This document shows positions 9,036 through 17,841 of a stretch of 64,000 bases of DNA, in pieces. Every line of letters begins with the position of its first letter. The first letter of the stretch is position 1. Below the pieces are notes generated by a model. The model did no database searches and was not told the origin of the DNA. It worked only from the letters and a program-made list of their open reading frames with translations. The position numbers and the translations under genes are program-made. The stretch is from UBA822 sp965249775 (GTDB taxonomy: Bacteria; Gemmatimonadota; Gemmatimonadetes; Longimicrobiales; Gaopeijiaceae), in the NCBI GenBank assembly GCA_965249775.1, contig OZ252253.1:2666001-2730000 (forward strand). Direction: 5' to 3'.

Positions 9036-10040
9036 ATGGAGAGCGCGTTGGACGGGATGCTCGTCAGGCTCCAGGAGTGGCCCCGCACTCGCTTGGTCCG
9101 GGAGCCGACGCCTTTGATCCAGGCACCCAATCTGGCCCGGTTGCTCGGCCGCGCTCCGGAAGACGTCCTTCGAAAGATGGACGCCGAATCGGGGTTCGGC
9201 TTGGGCGGAAACAAGGCCAGGAAGCTCGAGTTTGAGTTGGCTCCCGACCGCCTGAAGGTAGCGACTCATGTGATCACCTGCGGCGGCCCCCAATCGAATC
9301 ACATCAGGCTGACGGCGGCCGCGGCCGCACGCCTTGGGTTGCACTGCGTGCTCGTGGTCAACGGTGATACGTCGCCTCCCCACAAGGGGAACGCGTACCT
9401 CTACCGACTCTTCGGGGCGGAGATCAGACCGGTCGCCTCCCAAGAAGAGCGCGAACCAACCATGGCCGCCGTGGCCGCCGAGATTGAAGCCGGCGGCGGC
9501 CACGCCATCGTCATCCCGCTCGGCGCCTCGACGCCTCTGGGCTCACTCGGATACGTGCGTGCTGCCACAGAAATCGATGCTCAATTCCGTGACCATCCTC
9601 ACCGCGGAGACACTTGGATCTTCGTCTCGGCGTCTTCTTGCGGCACACTAGCAGGACTCGCGTTGGGATTCTCGCTCCTGCAGCGGACGGATATCAGGTT
9701 GGTGGGCGTGAGTCCCGACGTCGGCCGAGATGAGATCCTGCTGTTGACCGGAGATATTGCGAACGGTGCCGGCGCGCTGCTGGGAGCGCAGACCCCACTC
9801 TTGCCGGGGCTGCTCCACCCCACTGACGACTACGTCGGGCCGGGGTACGGAATCCCGTCGGACGCATCGGAAGAGGCGTCCGCCCTACTCGGCCGTACCG
9901 AAGGTGTCCTGCTCGACCCCGCCTATACGGCCAAGACGGCCGCGGCAATGATGGACTGGGCCCGAAGTGGCCGCATACCACAAGAGGATCGGATGATCCT
10001 CTGGCACACGGGGGGTTACCCCACGGCCTTGGCACTTTGA
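9036..10040 (+). CDS. PLP-dependent ACC deaminase / D-cysteine desulfhydrase family enzyme
   Basis: A 334-residue fold-type II PLP enzyme. GLGGNKARKLEF (about 54-65) supplies the PLP lysine. GGPQSNH (about 85-91) contacts PLP/carboxylate as in 1-aminocyclopropane-1-carboxylate deaminase and D-cysteine desulfhydrase. A Gly/Ser-rich phosphate-binding loop is SASSCGTLAG. In bacteria most such proteins degrade D-cysteine to pyruvate, H2S and ammonia; true ACC deaminase cannot be told apart from sequence alone here. ATG 9036 is the first start in frame; another Met seven codons later is possible. It follows the MntR-like gene by 99 nt, with an inverted repeat in the gap. Confidence 0.85.
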   Translation: MESALDGMLVRLQEWPRTRLVREPTPLIQAPNLARLLGRAPEDVLRKMDAESGFGLGGNKARKLEFELAPDRLKVATHVITCGGPQSNHIRLTAAAAARLGLHCVLVVNGDTSPPHKGNAYLYRLFGAEIRPVASQEEREPTMAAVAAEIEAGGGHAIVIPLGASTPLGSLGYVRAATEIDAQFRDHPHRGDTWIFVSASSCGTLAGLALGFSLLQRTDIRLVGVSPDVGRDEILLLTGDIANGAGALLGAQTPLLPGLLHPTDDYVGPGYGIPSDASEEASALLGRTEGVLLDPAYTAKTAAAMMDWARSGRIPQEDRMILWHTGGYPTALAL

Positions 10041-10110
10041 CGGAAAGCCCACCAGGCGACGTCTTGGAAATACGTGAGCCGGTCCCTCGGTGAGTGGACC
10101 GATCCCCGCG

Positions 10111-10152
10111 CCAAAAAAGAGAAGCCCGGTCGACTCAACGAGCCGACCGGGC
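10111..10152 (-). terminator. Rho-independent terminator, minus strand
   Basis: Nine-base stem GCCCGGTCG / CGACCGGGC (about 10124-10132 with 10144-10152) with an 11-nt loop. Read on the minus strand it is followed by TTCTCTTTTTT. It lies about 170 nt past the end of the minus-strand gene at 10324. The stretch 10041-10323 holds no other convincing feature. Confidence 0.75.
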
Positions 10153-10323
10153 CCAGGCGCCGGCGCCATCTAGACGCCACACCACGTCATCACCTCACGT
10201 CCGCACCGCATGCCGCAACGACCCCGACGCCTTCCAGGCCACCCACTTCCCCTTCCACCCATCCCTCTCTACGGATTGGACGACGAATTGATTCAAATGG
10301 TTGCTACGGGTGTGGGCACCACA

Positions 10324-10731
10324 CTAGCGGGCCTTGAACACAGCCACCTTCAGCGGAGGAGACACGCTGGAGAAAAAGTAGAGGCGATTCTCTCCTTCCT
10401 GTATCACGTTCTTCTGCTGGGTACGCGTCTTCGGGTAATCTTGGCCCTGCTCGCTCTCAATGAGAATGAACTCGTCCTCGGCCAGGGCGCCATCGATCTT
10501 CTCGAGCTGATCAAGCAACTTCCTGAGCATCGCCGATTCGACCTCGTCCTGCACATCCCCTTCGGACTCTGCCTCGAGATGGTGCTCTGACATCCGCTCG
10601 TGGCGCTCCAAGAAGTCGTCCGCTGGAACGGAATAGATGCGATCTCGCCGAAACCCGATCTCCGTGAAGGCTTTGGAGTCGAAGTTCGTTTCGACGCTTT
10701 GAATGGTCGTGCCGTATCTACGTAGTATCAT
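10324..10731 (-). CDS. Conserved-type hypothetical protein, 135 aa
   Basis: Soluble 135-residue protein, acidic in the middle (an LEAESEGDVQDEVESA-type helix at about 52-67) with a C-terminal beta-like segment ending VAVFKAR. No signal peptide, membrane segment or catalytic motif was recognised. It follows the DEAD-box helicase gene on the same strand by 73 nt and has a minus-strand terminator downstream, so the two probably form one transcription unit. Its length and composition suggest a real gene. Any link to RNA metabolism would be guilt by association only. Confidence 0.65.
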   Translation of the reverse strand: MILRRYGTTIQSVETNFDSKAFTEIGFRRDRIYSVPADDFLERHERMSEHHLEAESEGDVQDEVESAMLRKLLDQLEKIDGALAEDEFILIESEQGQDYPKTRTQQKNVIQEGENRLYFFSSVSPPLKVAVFKAR

Positions 10732-10804
10732 CTCGAGTCACGATTCCGGGTCAATGTTTGCGAGCAACGCTCCAAAAGGCGGTTGCGCGGCCGGCGGCAG
10801 TCCT

Positions 10805-12088
10805 TCAACTGCCTTTCAACAGATCGGCCAACTCTTCATCGGTCAGCTCGTCGGCGTTGCGAGAGCCCATGCCGGTGGGCGAACGAGAGTGCCGCCCGCG
10901 CGTCGGAGAGGCGCTGGACACCGCCTGGGGCGTGCCGGCGTAGTCGAATTCGGGAAGATGGATTCGCTCCAAATCCCTCCCGATATGGTACGTCATGGAC
11001 TTGAACGCCCCGAGGTCGGCCGCGGCCAGGAAGGTCACCGCCGTCCCAATGGCACCTGCCCTGGCGGTCCGGCCGATGCGGTGCGTGTAGTCCTCAGGGT
11101 CCTTCGGCACATCGTAGTTGACGACGTGCGAGATCCCCTCGACGTCCAGACCCCGTTGGGCGATGTCGGTGGCTACCAGAACGCGAACCTTCTTCTCTAC
11201 AAACCGTTCCAACGCCCTCGTCCTGTGGGCCATGCGCAGGTTCGAGTGCAGGGCCTCCGTTCGGATGCCCTCCCGATCCAACCGGGTCTTCAGCGCATCC
11301 GCTCCGGCCTTCGTGCGAGTGAAGATGAGCACCTGCTCCCATTCGGGAGCCTCCAGCAGGCGGAGAAGCAGATCCGGCTTCATTTCGGGCTTCACCGAGT
11401 ACACGAGCTCGGTGATCCCCTCGGCCTTGGTTCCCGACGGAGCTGCCTCGACCCACACGGCATCCTTCGTGATGCGCGAAGCGAGATCATGCACGCCATG
11501 GGGCATGGTGGCCGAGAAAAGCATCGTTTGCCGCTTCCTGGGAACCTCGCGCAAAACGCCCTCGATCTGTGGGCGGAAGCCCATATCGAGCATCCGGTCC
11601 GCCTCATCGAGCACGAACGTGCGCACGTTTTTCAGGTTGACCCTGCCACGCCCCAGGTGATCGAGGAAGCGGCCCGGGGTCGCGGTGATGACCTCAAAGC
11701 CCTTGTCGAGCGCCGTCAGTTGAAGCTCGTACCCGACCCCACCGTATATCGAGGCCGCCCGAATGCGAGTGCCCTTGGCGAGGGCTTCGGTGTCATCACA
11801 AACCTGCTGCGCCAATTCTCGCGTCGGGCAAAGGACCAGAACCTGCAAGCCCCCACCCGTCTCGATTCTCTCCAGGGCCGGAAGCATGAACGCACCGGTT
11901 TTCCCAGTTCCCGTTTGGGCGATTCCCACCAGATCAGCTCCGGCGAGGCCGGTCGGGATGCTCTTGATCTGAATGGGAGTGGGCTGTTCCCAGCCGAGGG
12001 CCTCGACCGAAGCACGTAGCGCCTCGGATACGCCCAGATCCTTGAAGGTCTGGGGACTTGAGGACTGCTCTTTGTTCTCGTCTTCCAC
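10805..12088 (-). CDS. DEAD-box ATP-dependent RNA helicase
   Basis: A 427-residue DEAD-box helicase of the RhlE/CshA type with all core motifs: Q motif (PTPIQIKSIP, 36-45), AQTGTGKT (57-64), PTRELAQQ, TPGRFLD, LDEADRMLDMGF, SAT in FSATMP, then the RecA2 motifs ALHSN, VATDIAQRGLD and HRIGRTARAG. The C-terminal extension is short (about 55 residues, Ser/Arg/Asp-rich). It should unwind structured RNA in ribosome assembly or mRNA decay. A second DEAD-related protein at 16212 has lost these motifs, so this one is the active enzyme of the window. It heads a minus-strand unit with the 135-aa hypothetical gene. Confidence 0.95.
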   Translation of the reverse strand: MEDENKEQSSSPQTFKDLGVSEALRASVEALGWEQPTPIQIKSIPTGLAGADLVGIAQTGTGKTGAFMLPALERIETGGGLQVLVLCPTRELAQQVCDDTEALAKGTRIRAASIYGGVGYELQLTALDKGFEVITATPGRFLDHLGRGRVNLKNVRTFVLDEADRMLDMGFRPQIEGVLREVPRKRQTMLFSATMPHGVHDLASRITKDAVWVEAAPSGTKAEGITELVYSVKPEMKPDLLLRLLEAPEWEQVLIFTRTKAGADALKTRLDREGIRTEALHSNLRMAHRTRALERFVEKKVRVLVATDIAQRGLDVEGISHVVNYDVPKDPEDYTHRIGRTARAGAIGTAVTFLAAADLGAFKSMTYHIGRDLERIHLPEFDYAGTPQAVSSASPTRGRHSRSPTGMGSRNADELTDEELADLLKGS

Positions 12089-12246
12089 TCAGCTTTCCCG
12101 CGCGGACACGCCGGTGACATCACGCATCGAGGTGACGCCGCGTGCGACCGGCTTGGGATTGGCCTATAAGTTCATGCGAACGCCCCAGGATTCAAGACCT
12201 TCAAGGCTCGCCCGTCCTCCTGGGAGGGCGATCGGAATTCGGGACC

Positions 12247-12741
12247 ATGACCACGAAACACGACGTCTCCGTTCTTTTCGTTTGCTTGGGCAACATCTGC
12301 CGCTCTCCTCTCGGGGAAGGGGTCCTGACACACCGTTTGGAGCAGGAGGGTCTCTCTGACCGGGTCCGCGTCGACTCGGCGGGCACGGGCGCATGGCACC
12401 AGGGAGAGCCGCCCGACCCGCGCTCCACCGATGTCGCTATGCGGCACGGGATCGCACTCCGGGGACGGGCTCGGCTCGTGCGCGCCGAGGACTTCCAAGA
12501 GTTCGACTACATCTTTGCGATGGATCGCAGCAACCTACGGGACCTCCGCTATCTCGAGTCCGAGAGCGGTGGAGGCGCCGTGCTCACCCTCTTCAGAGAG
12601 TTCGACCCCGATCAGGACGGGGACCTCGATGTACCGGATCCCTACTACGGGGGGCCCGACGGATTCGACCTGATGTTCGAGATGGTCGATCGGACCTGTG
12701 CCGCGTTCGTCGAGCACCTGAGCTCCGAGCTCTCGACTTGA
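12247..12741 (+). CDS. Low-molecular-weight protein-tyrosine phosphatase
   Basis: A 164-residue LMW-PTP. The P-loop CLGNICRS has the nucleophile C13 and R19 in the C-x5-R arrangement, and VPDPYYGG supplies the general acid D131. It dephosphorylates phosphotyrosine, or phosphoarginine in some bacteria. The start at 12247 places the P-loop at the usual distance from the N-terminus; a longer reading frame upstream adds 35 unrelated residues. Its TGA overlaps the TTG start proposed for the following fructosamine-kinase-like gene, suggesting translational coupling. Confidence 0.93.
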   Translation: MTTKHDVSVLFVCLGNICRSPLGEGVLTHRLEQEGLSDRVRVDSAGTGAWHQGEPPDPRSTDVAMRHGIALRGRARLVRAEDFQEFDYIFAMDRSNLRDLRYLESESGGGAVLTLFREFDPDQDGDLDVPDPYYGGPDGFDLMFEMVDRTCAAFVEHLSSELST

Positions 12742-13661
12742 GGGCCGGGTCCCCGGGCACACTCCCCGGCGCCCTCCGAGAGGGCGTGGAGGCAGCTCTG
12801 TCTAGCCGTTCGGCCCGTAACGTGGAGATTCTCGGAGCGGAGCCCGTGACCGGGGGGTGCATCCACCAGACGGCGTGTGTGTCGACCAACCTGCAGGACG
12901 ATTTTTTTCTCAAGTGGGCCCCGGGCTCCCTATCGGACGTCTTTGCGGCGGAAGCCGACGGCCTGAGTGCCCTAAGCGCTTCCACCGATCTGACCGTCCC
13001 TGAGGTGATCGGCTACTCCCATGCCGGGGAGAAGCCGGCCTGGTTGCTTCTGGAGTACGTACCCCGCGGAACCCCGGCTGGCGATTACGCGGAGCGTCTC
13101 GGAGAGGCCCTCGCGGTCCTACACGAGCCTGGCGAAGGCCTGTACGGCTGGCACCGTGCCAACTATATCGGCTCGCTTCCCCAAGCGAACACGCCCATGG
13201 ATGACTGGCCCGGGTTCTGGTGGTCCCAACGTCTCGAGCCTCAGTTGGCACTGGCTGCTGACAATGGGCGTCTGACAGGCCTGGACCGAGAGTGGGCCAC
13301 ACTCGAGTCGCGGCTCCCCAAGCTGCTCCGGGATGCGGCGGAAGACGGGCGCTCTATCCTCCACGGTGATCTCTGGAGTGGAAATGTGTACCCGGGCCCA
13401 GACGGCGGGCCCGTCCTGGTTGACCCGGCCGTGTATCGGGGGCACCGAGAGGTCGACCTCGCAATGACGGAGCTCTTCGGGGGTTTTCCGCGGGCCTTCT
13501 ACACGTCGTATGACGACCACCGCCCAGTCACATCAGGATATGAAGACGTTCGCCGGCATGTCTACCAACTCTACCCCCTATTGGTGCACGTCAATCTCTT
13601 TGGGGGCGCATATGTCGACGGAACAGCCGGAGCGTTGCGGAGGGTCCTACGATCCGGATGA
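12738..13661 (+). CDS. Fructosamine kinase family protein
   Basis: A 307-residue kinase-fold protein of the fructosamine-3-kinase/ketosamine-3-kinase family (about 290 residues). Family marks are a Gly-rich loop (TGGCIHQT), LLLEYVP in the hinge, WHRANYIGSLPQ, the catalytic loop HGDLWSGN and a DPA metal-binding segment (VLVDPAVY). These enzymes phosphorylate glycated amines and so repair early glycation products. No ATG is suitably placed. TTG at 12738 overlaps the phosphatase stop as TTGA and gives the normal N-terminus; a GTG at 12786 is the alternative. Pairing with an LMW-PTP gene is common in bacteria, as a known family context. Confidence 0.88.
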   Translation: MRAGSPGTLPGALREGVEAALSSRSARNVEILGAEPVTGGCIHQTACVSTNLQDDFFLKWAPGSLSDVFAAEADGLSALSASTDLTVPEVIGYSHAGEKPAWLLLEYVPRGTPAGDYAERLGEALAVLHEPGEGLYGWHRANYIGSLPQANTPMDDWPGFWWSQRLEPQLALAADNGRLTGLDREWATLESRLPKLLRDAAEDGRSILHGDLWSGNVYPGPDGGPVLVDPAVYRGHREVDLAMTELFGGFPRAFYTSYDDHRPVTSGYEDVRRHVYQLYPLLVHVNLFGGAYVDGTAGALRRVLRSG

Positions 13662-13685
13662 GTCGGTGGAACGTTCGCTGGGATG

Positions 13686-14894
13686 TTACCCCGCCTTGGA
13701 TACCTGACTGGCCACCACCTCCGCCAGCCGCCTGAGCGCACTCTCCATCAACTCGTCCGACGTGGCGAAGCTGACCCTCACGAAGCGATCGTCACCGAAC
13801 GCGATACCAGGCACCATGGCCACGCCGCTCTCTTCCAGAAGCCACGAACACAGAGCCGTGGAGTCTGAGACCCCATCCCGGAACAGCGCATCCACCCGAA
13901 TGAAGAAATAGAACGCACCCATCGGCTCGACGAATGAGAGCTGCGGCAAGAGCTCGTCCAGAAGAGCGACGACCCGGTCCCTCCTTTCACGAAACGTCGT
14001 GGCCATCTCGTGCTTGGCCTTCCGCGAGCGCTCGAGATCCGAATACGCAGCAAGCGCGGCCATCTGCGACGGGGTCGCGGCGTTCGAAGTTGCGTGGCTC
14101 TGAAGGGCCCCGAGCTTCTTAGCAAGCTCCACCTCGGTGTAGGAGAACCCGATGCGCCATCCGGTCATTGCAAAACATTTGGAGGCCCCGTCGATCAGGA
14201 CGTAGGGGCCCACGGACTCCTCCGGCAATTGGAGGATGCTGGGTGCGTACGGCCGGTCGTCGCCAAAGTAGATCTCACGGTAGATCTCATCGGCAATGAG
14301 TACGATGTCGTTCTCCTTGGCCCACTCGGCGATCTCCCGTAGCTCCTCCATGGCATATACCGCGCCGGTCGGATTGGACGGAGAGCAGAGAATCAGCCCC
14401 CGGGTCCGTTCCGTACGAGCAGCGTCGAGATCCGCACGTGTAAGGAGAAAATTCGCGCCCGGATCTCCCGACACCGGGACCGGCTCGGCCCGAGCCAGAG
14501 CGACCATCTGGGGATAGCTCGTCCAGTAGGGCGCGCCCACGAGCACCTCGTCACCTGGACCAAAAAGCGTGAAAGCGGTGTTGAACAGCGCCTGCTTTGC
14601 GCCCGCCCCAACGACGACGCCCTCCCAGTCCACGGGCTTGCCACCAACCGATTCGAGATATCCGGCGATCGCGCGTCTCAGCTCCGGTATACCCGACACC
14701 GGTGTATACCGGGTCGTGCCGGATCGTATCCCTTCGATCGCACCCTCGGAGATCCACTCGGGCGTGCCGAAGTCCGGCTCACCGGCACTCAAATCAATGA
14801 TGTCACGGCCCTCCGCCCGGAGACGCTTGGCGAGGGTACTGACCGCAATCGTGGCTGACGGCTCTAAGCGCGAGATGTTTGGGCTGAATTCCAT
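13686..14894 (-). CDS. Class I PLP aminotransferase (aspartate aminotransferase type)
   Basis: A 402-residue fold-type I aminotransferase, subgroup I-gamma by its short N-terminus (LSAGEPDFGTP). Visible motifs: CSPSNPTGAVY (PLP and substrate contacts), IADEIYREIYF (Asp binding the pyridine N), SKCFAMTGWRIGF (Schiff-base Lys and the conserved Arg-Ile-Gly), and the carboxylate-binding Arg in FVRVSFA near the C-terminus. It most likely interconverts aspartate and oxaloacetate; substrate assignment within the family is uncertain. It is convergent with the kinase gene (24 nt between stops) and divergent from the DsbA-like gene, with a 110-nt shared upstream region. Confidence 0.9.
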   Translation of the reverse strand: MEFSPNISRLEPSATIAVSTLAKRLRAEGRDIIDLSAGEPDFGTPEWISEGAIEGIRSGTTRYTPVSGIPELRRAIAGYLESVGGKPVDWEGVVVGAGAKQALFNTAFTLFGPGDEVLVGAPYWTSYPQMVALARAEPVPVSGDPGANFLLTRADLDAARTERTRGLILCSPSNPTGAVYAMEELREIAEWAKENDIVLIADEIYREIYFGDDRPYAPSILQLPEESVGPYVLIDGASKCFAMTGWRIGFSYTEVELAKKLGALQSHATSNAATPSQMAALAAYSDLERSRKAKHEMATTFRERRDRVVALLDELLPQLSFVEPMGAFYFFIRVDALFRDGVSDSTALCSWLLEESGVAMVPGIAFGDDRFVRVSFATSDELMESALRRLAEVVASQVSKAG

Positions 14895-15004
14895 GCCGGG
14901 AATATCGAGTCACCGGGAATCCGGATCAAGTAACCCTCGATGGTCTCCAAGAATCGAGACTCGACGAGGTTGATCCGAGCGAGGACGGAGAGCAGCTTCT
15001 CCGA

Positions 15005-15601
15005 ATGAACGACGCGCCCCCCCTTGTTTTCTACTTCGACTACGTCGATCCGGGATCGTACTTGACCCACCGGCAACTGGGCCAGGTCCTGCCCGAGGGA
15101 ATCGAACCCATCCGCCACCCGTTCGAGATTTGCCCCGTGCCGCACCAGCTCATCGACGGATCGAGCCTTGAGTGGAAGGCCTACGGGGCGACTGTTACCG
15201 TCCTCGCGGGGGAGGCCGAAATCCGGATGGCTCATCCTGCTTTCATACCCTGGAGCCGGAAAGCGCACGAACTGCGCCTGCACGCCGCCGAGCAAGGATT
15301 GGAGTCGCCGATGCACGAGGAGATCTTCTCGGCTCACTTCTGGGAAGGAGCCGACATTGGGCGCGTCGACATCCTGGTCGCATCAGCGGAGAAGGTGGGG
15401 CTCGATCCGAGCGAATCCAAAGCCGTCCTCGATATCGACAAACATCGGGACCGCGTCGTGGATCTTCGGCGAGAGGCGGAAGCCGCGGGTGTCCAGCGAG
15501 TGCCGACCCTTCGGTCTGGTGCCGCGAGTCTTGAAGGTCCCGCTTCTATCGGCGAGCTTCGACACTTCCTGGAGCACGCACGACTCCTAGGAGGCTGTTG
15601 A
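15005..15601 (+). CDS. DsbA-family thioredoxin-fold protein (HCCA-isomerase-like), 3' end inside a repeat element
   Basis: Protein of 198 residues in the DsbA/2-hydroxychromene-2-carboxylate isomerase superfamily. It opens with VFYFDYVDPGSY, where the CxxC of true oxidoreductases is replaced by DPGS, as in the isomerase/glutathione-transferase-kappa branch. The cis-Pro region is QRVPTL. It is probably cytoplasmic, as no signal peptide is seen. The last four codons, including the stop, fall in the left end of the 303-bp inverted-repeat element. The natural C-terminus may therefore have been altered by the insertion. Substrate unknown. Confidence 0.82.
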   Translation: MNDAPPLVFYFDYVDPGSYLTHRQLGQVLPEGIEPIRHPFEICPVPHQLIDGSSLEWKAYGATVTVLAGEAEIRMAHPAFIPWSRKAHELRLHAAEQGLESPMHEEIFSAHFWEGADIGRVDILVASAEKVGLDPSESKAVLDIDKHRDRVVDLRREAEAAGVQRVPTLRSGAASLEGPASIGELRHFLEHARLLGGC

Positions 15602-15892
15602 ACAAGTACAGCGGGTCGCGCACATGGCGCTTGTGCGCGTTCAGACAAGGAACGACGACGAGGCGTAGCAAAGCTACTCCGAGGAGGAGAGACGCAGGAT
15701 CAACCGCACAACCGCCATGTGCCCACCACCATGTGGGGAATGATCTAACACGTTGACGGGTTGCGGTGGCACGACCCCATCTCCGTTGTTGGAGCTCCTA
15801 GCCGTAGCGAATGCTATGGCGTCGTCGCTCCGCCTAGGATCTGGGGTCGTGGCATCCCCAACGCGGCCCACTGTACTTGTTCAACAGCCTCC
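15590..15892. mobile_element. 303-bp MITE-like element with 22-bp perfect terminal inverted repeats
   Basis: The ends at 15590-15611 and 15871-15892 are perfect inverted copies, beginning GGAGGCTGTTGAACAAG. Similarity continues inward with mismatches through the CAGCGGG/CGCG stretch. The interior has further pairs (GGCACGACCCCA with TGGGGTCGTGGC; CGTAGC with GCTACT) and no convincing gene, so it is non-autonomous. No clear target-site duplication is visible; flanks CGACTCCTA and ATAGTCG are themselves partly inverted. A partial relative lies at 49148-49234. The element overlaps the end of the DsbA-like gene and ends 20 nt before the next start codon. Confidence 0.7.
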
Positions 15893-15912
15893 ATAGTCGA
15901 GAGATTACCCAG

Positions 15913-16215
15913 ATGGCTGGCTATCAGCGAAGAACCGTCCTCTCTCCGTCAGATATTCTCTCGAAGGCCGAAGAGTTGCTTCCCGGGTGGATTGGCCTGA
16001 CCAAGACAAAGAGCACGTCCCATACAGCCACCTTTTCGGGTGACGAGGGCACCGTGACCCTCACCGCTCACCGCCATGGCCCTTACACCAATGTGTTGGT
16101 CTCCAGTGACCGGCTTCGGACCTCGCGTCTCGACTACGAGATTCAGAAGTTCCTCACGGAGCTCCCCTACGAGCCGGGAGATGCCGGCGGACGCGGTTCT
16201 GGGGAGCCCTCATGA
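15913..16215 (+). CDS. Hypothetical 100-aa protein coupled to a DEAD-like gene
   Basis: Soluble 100-residue protein with an N-terminal helix (SPSDILSKAEELLP) followed by what looks like an alternating beta sheet (TATFSGDEGTVTLTAHRHG) and a Gly-rich tail. No family recognised. ATG 15913 is taken as the start; in-frame sequence further upstream lies within the repeat element. Its stop overlaps the ATG of the next gene (ATGA at 16212), so the two are translationally coupled and probably work together. The insertion element ends 20 nt upstream and may have replaced its native promoter. Confidence 0.6.
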   Translation: MAGYQRRTVLSPSDILSKAEELLPGWIGLTKTKSTSHTATFSGDEGTVTLTAHRHGPYTNVLVSSDRLRTSRLDYEIQKFLTELPYEPGDAGGRGSGEPS

Positions 16216-17765
16216 TGCAGTCCTTCGAGGATCTGGAGTTACCCTCGGAAATGACCGCGGCACTCTCCGCCGAGGGCTTCGAAGAGCCCACGGAGTTTCA
16301 GCGGACGGCGATACCCCTTCTCCGGCGAGGCAACAATCTCCTCGGGGCCGTCGGACCAGGAGCCGGGACCCTGCTGACCTACGGAACGGCCATACTGGAG
16401 AGGACTCAGCCCCAAACCGGCCGGCCCGGAGCACTCGTTCTCGTGCCGACGGCCGCCGCCGCCACCGGCCTCGCCGAGTCATTGGCACGCATCGCGGCCA
16501 CCACGGGGCATTCGGTCGGAGCATTCGGTGGAGCGTGGCTGTTGCCCGAGCAATGCGATGTGCTCTTCGCGACGCCGAGCGACGCGAAATCGGCAGTCGA
16601 TGGATCGAATCTCACGTTGGAGGGGGTCCAGTTCCTGGTTGTGGACGGCGCCAGCGCGATGGAAACGATTTCAGGCCTCCATACTCTGGGGGCGTTGTTC
16701 GAGTACGTACAGGCTGGAGCCCAGCGGGTTGTCCTGAGCCAGCCGGTCACCGAATCCGTCCAGGCCCTGGTGGCCACACACCTCTCGAAGGCGGTTCGCA
16801 TACCGCCCGGCCCGGCCGTAGAGGGCACGGCCGCGAAGCCACCGGAACGAGGTGAAATACGCTTTCGCATCACGGGAGAGGACAAAGTGGATGCTTTGGC
16901 CCCGCTCGTGTCCGAGCTTCTAAGCGATGGCGCTCACCATGTGCTCTTGTTCTGCGGCTCGGCCGACCGGGCCGCCGATGCCGGAGACTTCCTGACCCTT
17001 CACGGCTTCATGGCGGCCGCCCCGGGCGATGAGACGGCTCCGATCTGGTTAGCAGTGGACGCCCTTCCGGCCCGAGAAGCTCTCAACGAGAGCACCTCTC
17101 CCGCCGCGGTGGCCACCGTGAGCTTGGACTGCCCGGCGGACGTGGACACGATGGACCGGCGCCATGGTGCCGGAGGACAGGCCACGGTGCTGCTCCTTCC
17201 CCGCGAGATTCCCCATTTCAGAGATACGGCCCGCCGCACCGGTTACCGTGTGCGGCCTCTACCTCCACCTGATTCGGTTGTCGAGGACCGCATCGACGAA
17301 ATTCGTGGTCGCCTCGAAGAAGCCGCGACTCGTGGGGATCTCGCTCCTCTCTACCTGGTTCTGGAGCCTCTGCTGGAGCGGTTCAGCCCTCAGGAGCTCG
17401 CGGCCGCCGCCCTCGCCCTACTCATTCCTGAACCGGCCGCGACGGCCGCACCCCCGAGCACGGCCGCCCGCGCCGAAAAGGCGACCGGGGCCGACGGATG
17501 GACTCGTCTCTTCGTGAGCATCGGCGAGATGGAGGGTGTAAAGCCCCGCGACCTGTTGGGCGCATTGGCCGGAGAGTCGGGAGTGGACGGATCGTCGTTC
17601 GGAAAGATCGAGATACGCGATACCTACTCGCTGGTCGAAGTCCAGCCCTCCGAAGCGGAAAAGGTCATCAAAGCCGTGAACGGCTCGAGCATCCGTGGCC
17701 GGAGCGCGAGGGTGGACTACGACCGTGGTGGGAGCAGCCTGCGCGGCCGAAAAGGGGATAAATAA
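16212..17765 (+). CDS. Degenerate DEAD-box protein with DbpA-like RNA-binding domain
   Basis: A 517-residue protein with the outline of a DEAD-box helicase but with catalytic motifs lost. A Q-motif-like segment EPTEFQRTAIPLL (25-37) is kept. The Walker A position reads AVGPGAGT (46-53), lacking the Lys. The DEAD position reads VVDGAS (143-148), and the SAT position reads SQP (176-178). The HRIGR region is replaced by DRRHGAG. Residues about 435-505 form a DbpA/CsdA-type RNA-binding domain (LFVSIGEMEGVKPRDLLGAL, IEIRDTYSLVEV, NGSSIRGR). It probably binds RNA, such as rRNA, without ATP-driven unwinding. It is coupled to the preceding 100-aa gene. Confidence 0.82.
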   Translation: MMQSFEDLELPSEMTAALSAEGFEEPTEFQRTAIPLLRRGNNLLGAVGPGAGTLLTYGTAILERTQPQTGRPGALVLVPTAAAATGLAESLARIAATTGHSVGAFGGAWLLPEQCDVLFATPSDAKSAVDGSNLTLEGVQFLVVDGASAMETISGLHTLGALFEYVQAGAQRVVLSQPVTESVQALVATHLSKAVRIPPGPAVEGTAAKPPERGEIRFRITGEDKVDALAPLVSELLSDGAHHVLLFCGSADRAADAGDFLTLHGFMAAAPGDETAPIWLAVDALPAREALNESTSPAAVATVSLDCPADVDTMDRRHGAGGQATVLLLPREIPHFRDTARRTGYRVRPLPPPDSVVEDRIDEIRGRLEEAATRGDLAPLYLVLEPLLERFSPQELAAAALALLIPEPAATAAPPSTAARAEKATGADGWTRLFVSIGEMEGVKPRDLLGALAGESGVDGSSFGKIEIRDTYSLVEVQPSEAEKVIKAVNGSSIRGRSARVDYDRGGSSLRGRKGDK

Positions 17766-17767
17766 GA

Positions 17768-17795
17768 AGAGGCCACGCCCGAGGGCGTGGCCTCT
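17768..17795. terminator. Bidirectional terminator hairpin
   Basis: Twelve-base perfect stem AGAGGCCACGCC / GGCGTGGCCTCT with a CGAG tetraloop, just past the stop of the DEAD-like gene. On the minus strand it is followed by TCTTATTTAT, so it should also terminate the HU gene. The plus-strand tail is less T-rich. Confidence 0.8.
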
Positions 17796-17841
17796 ATCCG
17801 ATCCTTCGATTCCTCTGACGGGGACTACCCAGCCAGTGTTG

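Noticed and set aside
10703..12019. 438-codon plus-strand open frame opposite the DEAD-box helicase
   Set aside because: Antisense shadow of a clear helicase gene; composition rich in Arg/Gly with no domain.
15602..15870. Coding sequence inside the inverted-repeat element
   Set aside because: Interior frames are short, lack transposase motifs and overlap hairpins; treated as non-autonomous.
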